Shown one piece after another: positions 55,292-63,708 of a DNA stretch of 64,000 nucleotides (positions are counted from its first letter, which is position 1; the number at the start of each line of letters is the position of its first letter). The notes beneath the pieces are model-generated. The model was not told where the DNA came from, made no database searches, and saw nothing but the letters and a program-made list of their open reading frames with translations. This DNA comes from an uncultured Archangium sp. (GTDB lineage: Bacteria; Myxococcota; Myxococcia; Myxococcales; Myxococcaceae), in contig CAIVGN010000029.1 in NCBI GenBank assembly GCA_903905455.1, positions 124,001 through 188,000 on the forward strand, read 5' to 3'. The translations under genes and the position numbers were made by a program.

Positions 55292-56286
55292 GGCGACAAC
55301 CTCCGCACTTCGGCCACGTCGGTGAACTCAGCGGTGGTCCCGTTGTCCTTGCCGGTGACCGAGGCCACGGTGCCAAAGCACTCGGTGTTCCAGGTGAAGC
55401 TGCGCAGGGTGAGGGTGGGGATGAAGTTGATGGTGCGGCTCATCACCGAGCGCACGCGCAGGGCGGGGAAGCTGGCGAAGGGCGTCTTCGCCTCGCCCAC
55501 CGCGTCCACGTTCATCTGGTAGCTCTCGGTCTGCGCGACGCCGAAGGTGCCGCCGATGGTGAGTTGGCCGGTGCTGGACGTGTAGTACTTGCCGCTCACC
55601 GTGGTGGCGGTGGACCACGACGCGCCCGCCTGGAGCGGGAACTGGAGCACCTTCACCCATGGGGTGTACGCCAGCTTCGTCGAGGTCGTCGTGCCGGCAA
55701 CGGGCGACACCACACCCTGCAGGTAGAGGCCGTCGTTGGTCGCCGCGAAGACACCGAGGAGGTCGCTGCTCTGGCTGAGTTGCGTGACGTAGCCCGCGTC
55801 GGGGAAGTCGGTCAGGTACTCGCTGGGCACCGGCTTGGTCTCCACCAACCGCGTGTTGTCGGTGGCCAGGGCCGCAGTGAAGTCCCACACGCGCCCGCCA
55901 TCGGTCGCCGCGGTGCCCGCCGTGTCGAAGGTCGCCGCGCCGCTGATCTTGAAGGTCGCGCGCAGGCCCGACTGGAAGAACACCTCGGAGCGATCGATGC
56001 GCCCGTCGAGGTTGGGAAGGCAGCCCACGGGCGTGCCGGCATCGACGCCACCATCTTCCGTCGTCGTGCCACCATCGGGCAGGACCTGGCCTCCGTCGGC
56101 CGCGATCATCCCGCCGTCCTCGAGCACCGTGCTCCCAGCGTCGGTGACGGTCGCCGGCCCGCAGGTTCCATCACCGAGGCACACCCCGCTGGCACAGTCC
56201 GCGCCGACGCGGCAATCAACGACGGTGGTGCCGGAACAAGCGGCGAAAGCAGAGACGACAGCGGCGAGTGAAATGGAACGAAGCAC
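55288..56286 (-). CDS. Secreted lipoprotein of the PHA operon (paralog of the 51985 gene)
   Basis: The GTG at 56286 has GGAGGA seven bases upstream; the signal LRSISLAAVVSAFAAC has Cys17. An EGF-like cysteine-rich segment follows (CRVGADCASGVCLGDGTC), then Asp/Gly-rich repeats (DGGMIAADGGQVLPDGG). The C-terminal 230 residues are paralogous to the 51985 lipoprotein, with CLPNLDGRIDRSE and FTWNTECFGTVAS. An apparent extension up to 56601 in this frame is antisense-like and is not used. It is 25 bases after the MFS gene. Confidence 0.8.
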   Translation of the reverse strand: MLRSISLAAVVSAFAACSGTTVVDCRVGADCASGVCLGDGTCGPATVTDAGSTVLEDGGMIAADGGQVLPDGGTTTEDGGVDAGTPVGCLPNLDGRIDRSEVFFQSGLRATFKISGAATFDTAGTAATDGGRVWDFTAALATDNTRLVETKPVPSEYLTDFPDAGYVTQLSQSSDLLGVFAATNDGLYLQGVVSPVAGTTTSTKLAYTPWVKVLQFPLQAGASWSTATTVSGKYYTSSTGQLTIGGTFGVAQTESYQMNVDAVGEAKTPFASFPALRVRSVMSRTINFIPTLTLRSFTWNTECFGTVASVTGKDNGTTAEFTDVAEVRRLSP

Positions 56287-56311
56287 GAGTAGTTCCTCCG
56301 AGCCGGCGGCC

Positions 56312-57454
56312 TTACGCCGGGGCTCCACTGAAATCCACCCGGGCTGGGTGCACGCGCGCTCTCGGGCCGGTTTCGGCCAGACGAAGCGCAGGGAATAGGA
56401 CCAAGAAGTGAGCGACGGCGAGGGCCCCGAAGAACGCCGGAGCACCCGCTTGCTGCAACGCCACGGCGCCCAACAGCGGGAGCAACACGCCGCCCAGCTG
56501 GCCCCCCAGCAACACCACGCCCAGCGCCATGCCCAGGCGCGGGGAGCCGAGGTAGGGCAGCTCGAGGGGCAGGGCGAGCAGGAGGGGCGCGACCAACCCA
56601 CCTCCGAACCCGAACGCGATCAGCGCCCACCAGCCCGCGCCGAGCGCGAGAGCGAAGCCGGCGACGCCCGCGAGCGCAGCCCCGGCCAACACGAAGGGGC
56701 GGCGCAGGCCGACCCGCTCGGACCCGCGATCCGCCAGGAGGTTGCCCACCACCGCGGCCGTCAGCCACGTGGGCACCGCGCCCGCCCCGAGCACCGAGGT
56801 CAGCTGCGGCAGCACCGCCAGGTAGCTCCCGAAGAGCAGGAACTGCATCGTCGCCACGCGGCGCACGCCGAGGTTCGCGAGGAGCACCTTCACCTCGGCG
56901 AGCGCGGGCACGAGGCGGCGCTCCTGCACGTCTTCGATCACCACGAACCACACCAGGGCCAGGGCGACCATGCCCGCGGCGATCACCAGCATCGCCTCGC
57001 GCCACTGCGCGCCCACGAGCAGGAACGAGAGCACCGTGCCCACGCCGTAGGCGGGCAGCAGGCCCCGGTTCACCCGGCTCAGGCTCGCGGCCGGCACGCT
57101 CGCGGCCAGGGCGCGGCTGAGGGCCGGCGCCACGAAGCCGATCTGCGCCCCGAAGAGCGCCATGCATGCTGCAAGTGCAAAGACCTCGCTCGCACCTGCG
57201 CGCAGCCCACAGGCCAGGGCCCCCACCAACAACCCCACCGCGCCGACCCGCCGCGCGCCGAAGCGGTCGACCACCTGGCCCCCGGTCACCGACGCCAGCA
57301 CGATGCCCAGCGACCCCGCCGCCCAGAGCACGGCCCGCTCGACGGGACCCAGGGGAAGCTCGCTCAGCGCCGCCGCCATGGACGACCACCCCAGCCCGCC
57401 CGCCACGCCCTGGACCAGGGCGCTCACGGCGACGGTGGAACGGGGGTAGGGCAC
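56312..57454 (-). CDS. Major facilitator superfamily transporter
   Basis: A 380-residue protein with about 12 hydrophobic segments. The MFS loop motif GGQVVDRFGARRVG is present after helix 2 (about residues 58-71). The GTG at 57454 has AAGGGAG just upstream and puts the first helix (VAVSALVQGVAGGLGW) at the N-terminus; an ATG at 57508 is an alternative. It is the first gene of the minus-strand run and divergent from phaR. The substrate is unknown; sugar, acid or drug export cannot be told apart. Confidence 0.85.
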   Translation of the reverse strand: MPYPRSTVAVSALVQGVAGGLGWSSMAAALSELPLGPVERAVLWAAGSLGIVLASVTGGQVVDRFGARRVGAVGLLVGALACGLRAGASEVFALAACMALFGAQIGFVAPALSRALAASVPAASLSRVNRGLLPAYGVGTVLSFLLVGAQWREAMLVIAAGMVALALVWFVVIEDVQERRLVPALAEVKVLLANLGVRRVATMQFLLFGSYLAVLPQLTSVLGAGAVPTWLTAAVVGNLLADRGSERVGLRRPFVLAGAALAGVAGFALALGAGWWALIAFGFGGGLVAPLLLALPLELPYLGSPRLGMALGVVLLGGQLGGVLLPLLGAVALQQAGAPAFFGALAVAHFLVLFPALRLAETGPRARVHPARVDFSGAPA

Positions 57455-57466
57455 GGCGCTCCCTTC

Positions 57467-57482
57467 ATTGTGCAGGTGCGAA
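57467..57482. promoter_or_regulatory. Candidate PhaR site 1 (TTGTGCAGGTGCGAA)
   Basis: The motif TTGTGCAG is shared with the strong palindrome at 58094. It lies immediately before the MFS start in the 114-base divergent region. One arm is imperfect, so this is the weakest of the three sites. Confidence 0.35.
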
Positions 57483-57530
57483 GCGGTGACCCTCTTCGCC
57501 GGTTCCACGGCCCGCTGTCAAGGGGACCCA

Positions 57531-57544
57531 TGTTGCATTGCACA
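57531..57544. promoter_or_regulatory. Candidate PhaR site 2 (TTGCATTGCACA)
   Basis: TGCA-T-TGCACA, 25 bases before the phaR ATG, shares TGCACA with the 58094 palindrome. PhaR proteins in other bacteria bind TGC-rich sequences and repress their own gene, so this fits autoregulation. Confidence 0.45.
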
Positions 57545-57568
57545 CCACGCGCCCCTACGGTCGCCGCC

Positions 57569-58087
57569 ATGCTCATCAAGAAATACGGCAACCGGCGCCT
57601 CTACGACACCGAGTCGAGCCGCTACATCACGCTCGACGATCTCACCGAGGCGGTGCGCGGCGGGGCCGACGCCCGGGTGATCGACGCCAAGACCGGCGCC
57701 GATCTCACCCAGGTGACGCTGACGCAGATCATCATGGAAGGAAGAGGGGGCGAGAAGATCCTCCCCGCGCCGCTCCTCCACCAGCTCATTCGCCTCGGAG
57801 ACGACGCCCTCGCCGACTTCCTCGGGCGCTACGTGCAGGCCGCCCTCGAGCTGTACCTCACGGCCCGCAAGACCACCCAGAGCTTCATGCCTTTCAACCC
57901 CCTGGTGGCCCTCACCCAGTTCGCCAACAACACCCCCTTCGGCGGCTGGGCCCAGCCCGCGCAGCCCCCGGTGCCCGTGCCCTCCACCGTCGCGCCCACG
58001 CCGCCGCCGCCCCCCAACACCGACGTCGACGAGCTCCGCCGCGAGGTCGACGAGCTCAAGGGAATGCTGCGCAAGCGCAAGAAATGA
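57569..58087 (+). CDS. phaR: PHA accumulation regulator PhaR
   Basis: Residues 1-60 are the PHB/PHA accumulation regulator DNA-binding domain (MLIKKYGNRRLYDTESSRYI, then TQVTLTQIIMEGRG), and a second conserved block (LLHQLIRLGDDALADFLGRY) follows, in 172 residues. The tail is Pro-rich with a final coiled coil (VDELRREVDELKGMLRKRKK). Known PhaR proteins repress phasin genes and sense PHA by binding to the polymer, and they repress themselves. Genes for a phasin, a reductase, PhaC and a short PhaE-like protein flank it here, so its regulon is largely local. Confidence 0.92.
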   Translation: MLIKKYGNRRLYDTESSRYITLDDLTEAVRGGADARVIDAKTGADLTQVTLTQIIMEGRGGEKILPAPLLHQLIRLGDDALADFLGRYVQAALELYLTARKTTQSFMPFNPLVALTQFANNTPFGGWAQPAQPPVPVPSTVAPTPPPPPNTDVDELRREVDELKGMLRKRKK

Positions 58088-58093
58088 CGCCAG

Positions 58094-58112
58094 TTTTGTG
58101 CAGTGCACAAAA
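58094..58112. promoter_or_regulatory. Perfect palindrome TTTTGTGCA-G-TGCACAAAA, candidate PhaR operator
   Basis: A 9-1-9 perfect palindrome in the 135 bases between phaR and the phasin gene. A TTGACG box (58119-58124) lies 6 bases downstream, so a bound protein would cover the phasin promoter. The corresponding -10 is not clear. Two related TGCA motifs occur in the phaR/MFS divergent region. Confidence 0.6.
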
Positions 58113-58222
58113 TATTGCTTGACGCAGTCGGTCATTTAACGCATTTACTCCCCGTGCCGGTCGCGACAGCGGCAGGCCTTTACCGAGCAGGAAGTCGTTC
58201 CCACCCCACGAGGAGAAACACC

Positions 58223-58495
58223 ATGGCCGAGACCAAGACCGTCGCTTCGCAGGTGCAGCAGTTCGCTGGCGAGAACATGAAGAAGATGTTCGAGGAGCAG
58301 ACGACCCGCATGACCCAGATGTTTGACGAGATGGGCAAGGCGCACACGAAGTGGATCGAGTACGGCAACACGCAGCTCGACGAGATGAACGAGCTGATGA
58401 AGACCCAGTTCAACTACGCGAACGAGCTCGCGGCCGGCTGGCGCAAGATGAGCCTCGAGACGGCGAAGAAGTCGGTCGAGTCGTTCAAGGCCTGA
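58223..58495 (+). CDS. Phasin (PHA granule-associated protein)
   Basis: A 90-residue, almost wholly helical amphipathic protein (SQVQQFAGENMKKMFEEQTT, MDEMGKAHTKWIEYGNTQLD-type heptads, ELAAGWRKMSLETAKKSVES), matching small phasin-family proteins that coat PHA granules. A strong GAGGAG ribosome-binding site precedes the ATG at 58223. It is followed by a good terminator, so it can be made at high level alone. Confidence 0.85.
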   Translation: MAETKTVASQVQQFAGENMKKMFEEQTTRMTQMFDEMGKAHTKWIEYGNTQLDEMNELMKTQFNYANELAAGWRKMSLETAKKSVESFKA

Positions 58496-58523
58496 GCCGT
58501 ACCGTTCGAACCTGTCGCACCTT

Positions 58524-58567
58524 GCGCCGTGACGCCCCACAACCGGGTGTCACGGCGCCTGTCTTTT
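58524..58567 (+). terminator. Intrinsic terminator of the phasin gene
   Basis: GCGCCGTGAC (58524-58533) pairs perfectly with GTCACGGCGC (58549-58558), followed by TGTCTTTT (58560-58567). It is 28 bases after the phasin stop and 27 before the reductase start. Confidence 0.85.
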
Positions 58568-58594
58568 GGGCCCCGGGCGGCTAAACGGGCGCTC

Positions 58595-59341
58595 ATGAAC
58601 CTCAACGACCTGAAGATCATCGTCACCGGCGGCGCCCAGGGCATGGGCCTGCACTTCGCCAACCGGCTCCACGAGGCGGGCGCGAAGGTGGCGGTCGGCG
58701 ACGTGAACGAAGCCGCCCTGGCCACGCTGGCGCCGGGCATCAAGCGCAAGAAGCTCGACGTGAGCAACGAGGCCGACGTGGTGAGCTTCGTGGCCTGGGC
58801 GCACGCCGAGCTGGGCGGCCTCAACGGCCTGGTCAACAACGCGGGCATCCTCCGCGACGGGCTGCTGGTGAAGAAGGACAAGACCACCGGCGCGGTCACC
58901 AAGATGAGCACCGAGCAGTTCAACGCGGTGATCAACGTCAACCTCACCGGCGCCACGATGATGGTCCGCGAGGTGGTGGCGAAGATGGTCACCGAGGGAC
59001 ACCGCCCCGGGGTGATCGTCAACATGTCGTCCATTGCCCGGCACGGGAACCGCGGGCAGTCGAACTACGTCTCGGCCAAGGCGGCCCTGGCGGCCAACAC
59101 CGTGACCTGGTCGAAGGAGTTCGCCGGCTTCGGCATCCGCGTGGGCGCCGTCGCCCCGGGCATGGTCGAGACCCCCATGACCTCGGGCATGAACCAGAAG
59201 GCCCTCGAAGCCTTCGTCGAGAAGATCCCCGTCGGCCGCATCGGCCAGCCCGAAGATCTCTGGCTGGCGGTGAAGTTCGTCCTCGAGTGCGACTACTTCA
59301 ACGGACGAACCATCGATGTCGATGGTGGCATGGGCTTCTGA
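58595..59341 (+). CDS. SDR-family 3-oxoacyl reductase, PhaB/FabG-like
   Basis: A classical short-chain dehydrogenase: TGGAQGMG (residues 11-18), NNAG (81-84), Ser145 and Tyr158-x3-Lys162 (SNYVSAKAA), and VAPGMVETPM. The length is 248. PhaB reduces acetoacetyl-CoA to (R)-3-hydroxybutyryl-CoA, the PHB monomer; location next to phaR and the phasin supports this, but FabG-like or alcohol dehydrogenase roles cannot be excluded. The ATG at 58595 is used. Confidence 0.85.
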   Translation: MNLNDLKIIVTGGAQGMGLHFANRLHEAGAKVAVGDVNEAALATLAPGIKRKKLDVSNEADVVSFVAWAHAELGGLNGLVNNAGILRDGLLVKKDKTTGAVTKMSTEQFNAVINVNLTGATMMVREVVAKMVTEGHRPGVIVNMSSIARHGNRGQSNYVSAKAALAANTVTWSKEFAGFGIRVGAVAPGMVETPMTSGMNQKALEAFVEKIPVGRIGQPEDLWLAVKFVLECDYFNGRTIDVDGGMGF

Positions 59342-59364
59342 GAACCGTTACACCCAGCCCCGGT

Positions 59365-60173
<809 letters not shown>

Positions 60174-60174
<1 letters not shown>

Positions 60175-61577
60175 TGACCTCCCTGGATCAGCGCTGCCTG
60201 GGCATCGTGGGGCTCACGGAGATCGAGTCGCTCCAGGAGCGGATCCTCTCCGAGCTGGCCGCCATCTGCGCCGCCCAGAGCGGGGCCCTGTGGGTCTCCG
60301 GCGAGCGGGTGGGCATGCGCCTGCGCGCCTGGCGGGGAATGATCGATCGCCAGTCGCTGCCCGATCTCGTGGACCCGAGCCTGGTGCAGAGCCACGCGTG
60401 GAAGGCGGGGGCCTCGCTGCTGGTGCCGGTCATGGCCCCCAACGGAGAGTTGGCGGCGCTGGTGCAGCTCAGCGACCCGATCTCCGGCGCCTTCGCCGAC
60501 GAGCTGCTCGACCAGTGCGAGACCTTCGGCCCCTTCGCGGCGACCGCGCTCAAGACCGCGACCCGCTTCGCGCAGCTGCAGCGCCAGGGCCTGCGCGACC
60601 GCGAGACGGGCGCCTACACGCTCTCGTACTTCACCGACTACGCGACCAAGGAGATCTACAAGGCCCGCCGCTACGGCCGCGCCTTCTCGCTGCTGACCTT
60701 CTCCCTCGACAACCTCGCCGGTGTGCGCCAGCGAGCAGGTCATGGTGCGGTGCGACAGGCGCAGCAGATCGTGCTGCGGGTCATCTCGCAGATCATCCGC
60801 GACTCCGACGTCGTGGCCCGGGCCACCGAGCAGGAGTTCCACGTGCTGCTCCCGGAGACCGACTACTTCGGCGGCCTGATGTTCCTGCGCCGGGCGCTGT
60901 CGTCGGTGCTCGAAGAACCCGACGCCCGGGCCCTCGAGGCGCGCGTGCCCATGGGCATCACCGGGGGCGTCTCCACCTTCCCCCGGGACGGCGAAGACTT
61001 CGACGATCTCCTGCTGTGCTGCCGCCGCCGCATGGACGAGCGCCGCGGCTCGCTGCACCACCACCTGCGCCTCGAGCCGCTCCCGTTCTGGGACGAGGTC
61101 GAGCTGCTGCTGGGCAACTCGCGCTCGCCGAAGCTGCCCGACGCCCCGGGCGAACCCTCGCGCCGCGGCAAGGTGGCCGACGTGCTCTTCGAGGAGCTCC
61201 AGGCGGAGATCGGCCGCGAGTTCCTGCGCGAGCCCATGGCCCGCGGGCTGCTCTACGTGGGCGGCCCCACGGTGCGCGGCGACCTGCCGATCATCCGGTC
61301 GCTCGACGCGGCCCCGGCCGACTTCGCCCCCCGGGTGTACGTGCTGGGGCGCCACGCCGACCTCCAGGAGCACCACGCGATGACCCCGGTGTTCCTCGAG
61401 GGTGACGAGCACCTGGCCCGGCACGAGTTCCTGCTGTGGATGGGCGACGGCTCGGCCTACGCGCTGCTCCAGCGCCGGGGCCGCGGCGCCACCTGGGGCT
61501 TCCACACCTCCGATCCCACCCTGGTCGAGGGCCTCGTCTCGAAGCTGCAGACGGCCTACGACCTCCAGCCCTACTGA
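60174..61577 (+). CDS. GAF-like and degenerate GGDEF domain protein
   Basis: A 467-residue soluble protein. Residues 10-130 resemble a GAF domain (LQERILSELAAICAAQSGAL). Residues 135-290 follow a GGDEF fold, starting with RDRETGAYTLSYF, but the signature is ARATEQEFHVL (215-225) instead of GGDEF/GGEEF, so cyclase activity is lost and it may bind a ligand or partner. The C-terminal 170 residues are unrecognised (VADVLFEELQAEIG...). It overlaps dapF by 1 base, and the receiver-PATAN gene follows 13 bases later. Confidence 0.8.
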
Positions 61578-61590
61578 CCCCGAAAAGACC

Positions 61591-63105
61591 ATGGCCCCCG
61601 CGCGCAAAGTGCTCCTCGCAGACCCCGATGTCGGTGCCGTTCGGGCGCTGACCAAGGCCCTGCGCGCGCGCGGCTACCAGGTGCAGTACGCGCCGGACGG
61701 CTCGAAGGCGCTCGAGGTCTCGGTGCTCCGGCACCCCGACGTGATCCTCTTCGACGAGACCTGCACCCTCATCGAGGCGCGCTCGTTCATCGGCATCCTC
61801 GGGTCGAACCCGCGCACCGAAGACATCCCCGTGGTGGTCACCACCAGCTCGCGCGATCTCGATCGGTTCCGCCAGCTGCGCGAAGGGGTGCTGCAGAAGC
61901 CGTTCAACATCGACGAGGTGATCGCCCGCATCGATCACCTCTGCCGGCGCGGCGAGGCGGCGCAGAAGCTCCGCGGTGACGCGCGGGAGATCGAAGGTGG
62001 CCTCGCGCAGCTGCCGCTGGCCGACCTGATGCAAATCATGTCGATGAACCGCCGCACCGGGCGGCTCACGCTGCAGCACGGGCAGATCCGCGGCGAGATC
62101 CAGATCGACCAGGGGCGCCCGGTCAACGCGCGGGTCAACGACATCGAGGGGGAGAAGGCGCTCTTCCGCCTCATCGGGTGGAAGGAGGGCACCTTCGCCT
62201 TCGTGCCCGGCGCATCCCCGGGCCGCGCGAAGATCGACCGGGTGATGGAAGACGCGCTGCTCGAGGGCATGCGCCAGACGGACGAGCGCGAGCGGCTGCT
62301 GGGCGTGCTCCCGGCGCTGAACCAGATGGTGGCCCTGGTGCCCGACGCCGGCGAGGTCATCGACCCGCACCCCGTCACCCGCGAGCTGCTCCGCGTGCTC
62401 GCCCAGCCGCGGAAGATCTCCGAGCTGCTGGACCTCGCGGACGCCCCCGATCTCGACATTCTCGGCGCGCTGACCACGCTCATCGAGAAGGGCATCGTCC
62501 AGCGCTTCGAGGCGGTGGGCGTGCAAGACGCGCCGCTGCTGGGGGCCGCCGAGATCCACGCCCTGCGCGGCCGGCTGCTGCGCGGTCGGCCGCACCGCAA
62601 CGTGCTGGTGGCGAAGATCGTAGTGTGCGGCACGGGACCCAAGGCGGGGCGCTGGTTCCTCCGCTCGTTGCCCGGCCTGCGGCCCATCTCCTCCGACCCC
62701 GCGTGCCTGCGCAGCAGCTTCGGCACCCTGGGCACGCTGGAGATCAGCGACGTGCTGAAGATCGACTTCGTCTTTGCCCCCACCGCCGAGGCCGCGCGCC
62801 CGCTGTGGCGGCCCTTCCTCTCCGCCGCCCTGGGCGCGTTGATCCTCGAAGAGAGCGAGTCGGTGCTCCGCCTCGGTCGTTACTGCGCCTTCGAGCTGCG
62901 CATGCCCATCGTGCTCGCCTCCGGGCCGGCGTCGGGAGGGATGAACACCGCCACCGCGCTCCCCACCGCGCTGCGCGGGGCCCCCGCCGGAGCCATGATC
63001 GTGAGCACCGACATCGCCGGGGCCGTTCGGACCCTGCTGCTCACCGCGATGCAGACGGCGACGGGCGAGCTCGGTGAATCCACCGCCGAAATGGGTGAAG
63101 CCTGA
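61591..63105 (+). CDS. Receiver-PATAN (DUF4388) protein with possible degenerate GTPase C-terminus
   Basis: Residues 1-120 are a response-regulator receiver with phospho-acceptor Asp55 (DVILFDETC) and Lys103 (LQKPFN). Residues 133-235 are a DUF4388/PATAN domain (ADLMQIMSMNRRTGRLTLQH, RLIGWKEGTFAFVPG). Residues about 345-480 (VLVAKIVVCGTGPKAGRWFL...) look like a small Ras/MglA-like GTPase fold whose P-loop GxxxxGKS has become GTGPKAGRW, so nucleotide binding is doubtful. The tail is Thr/Gly-rich. It probably works with the degenerate GGDEF protein as a two-protein signalling unit. Confidence 0.82.
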   Translation: MAPARKVLLADPDVGAVRALTKALRARGYQVQYAPDGSKALEVSVLRHPDVILFDETCTLIEARSFIGILGSNPRTEDIPVVVTTSSRDLDRFRQLREGVLQKPFNIDEVIARIDHLCRRGEAAQKLRGDAREIEGGLAQLPLADLMQIMSMNRRTGRLTLQHGQIRGEIQIDQGRPVNARVNDIEGEKALFRLIGWKEGTFAFVPGASPGRAKIDRVMEDALLEGMRQTDERERLLGVLPALNQMVALVPDAGEVIDPHPVTRELLRVLAQPRKISELLDLADAPDLDILGALTTLIEKGIVQRFEAVGVQDAPLLGAAEIHALRGRLLRGRPHRNVLVAKIVVCGTGPKAGRWFLRSLPGLRPISSDPACLRSSFGTLGTLEISDVLKIDFVFAPTAEAARPLWRPFLSAALGALILEESESVLRLGRYCAFELRMPIVLASGPASGGMNTATALPTALRGAPAGAMIVSTDIAGAVRTLLLTAMQTATGELGESTAEMGEA

Positions 63106-63189
63106 CCCCAAAGTGACGGGCCGACCCCGCGCCAGAGCTCTGACTCCGAGGGGAGCCGGTTGGCGCGAGGGCTGCACAGGTGAGCCCCC

Positions 63190-63345
63190 ATGCAGACCAA
63201 CACGCAGCTTCCCTCGATCGTCCTGATGGCCGCCAACGACCTGCCGGAAGCCCCGAGCGCCGTGCACGCCCGCCTGCGCACCCGCGAGCGCCGCCTGCGG
63301 GGGCCGAACTGGTCGCAGCCGTCGCCCGACAACCAGGTGGCCTGA
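63190..63345 (+). CDS. Possible small protein (51 residues)
   Basis: The frame starts MQTNTQLPSIVLMAANDLP and ends PSPDNQVA at 63345, preceded by AGGTGAG as ribosome-binding site. A basic Arg-rich centre (RLRTRERRLRGPNW) lies between a hydrophobic start and a polar end. An overlapping frame from 63180 reads as a low-complexity Pro/Ala/Arg-rich shadow and is not used. Because it is short and has no recognised family, it may not be a gene. Confidence 0.4.
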   Translation: MQTNTQLPSIVLMAANDLPEAPSAVHARLRTRERRLRGPNWSQPSPDNQVA

Positions 63346-63348
63346 CCG

Positions 63349-63672
63349 TCAGAACGCTTCCCGCATGCCGGGGAGCAGCTGTAGGAGCTCGAACTCCGCC
63401 TCGTCGAGGGTGGTCAGCCGCTTCGACTTGAGGTGCTCGAGGGCGATCTCAATCTTCACTTCCCCCCCTTCCACGCTCGATTTCGTCAGCCGGGGTGCGC
63501 CTCCGGCCTGCCGGCAGCGGCTGATGTCGAGCTGCAGGGCCTTGAGCCGCTTCGAGAGCCGCATCGCGCGCCGGCCCTCGACCGAATCGAAGGTATGAAA
63601 GTGGCGATTGCGCGAGAGCGGGGCGCCCTCATCGAAGAGCCGCACCACGAGCTTGCGAACGAAGGGATCCAT
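63349..63672 (-). CDS. Hypothetical basic protein, likely cytoplasmic
   Basis: A 107-residue charged protein: FVRKLVVRLFDEGAPLSRNR, RRAMRLSKRLKALQLDISRC and a mixed C-terminus (IEIALEHLKSKRLTTLDEAE). It contains one cysteine and no membrane segment. No family is recognised; its start is 36 bases from the divergent TPR lipoprotein gene. Confidence 0.65.
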   Translation of the reverse strand: MDPFVRKLVVRLFDEGAPLSRNRHFHTFDSVEGRRAMRLSKRLKALQLDISRCRQAGGAPRLTKSSVEGGEVKIEIALEHLKSKRLTTLDEAEFELLQLLPGMREAF

Positions 63673-63708
63673 CGACCGCGGATCGTAACATCGGTACTTT
63701 GCCGCCCG

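Noticed and set aside
62178-63077. Alternative-frame protein in the PATAN gene
   Set aside because: It is an Arg/Ala/Gly-rich shadow in the +1-shifted frame with no motif; the PATAN frame has clear domains.
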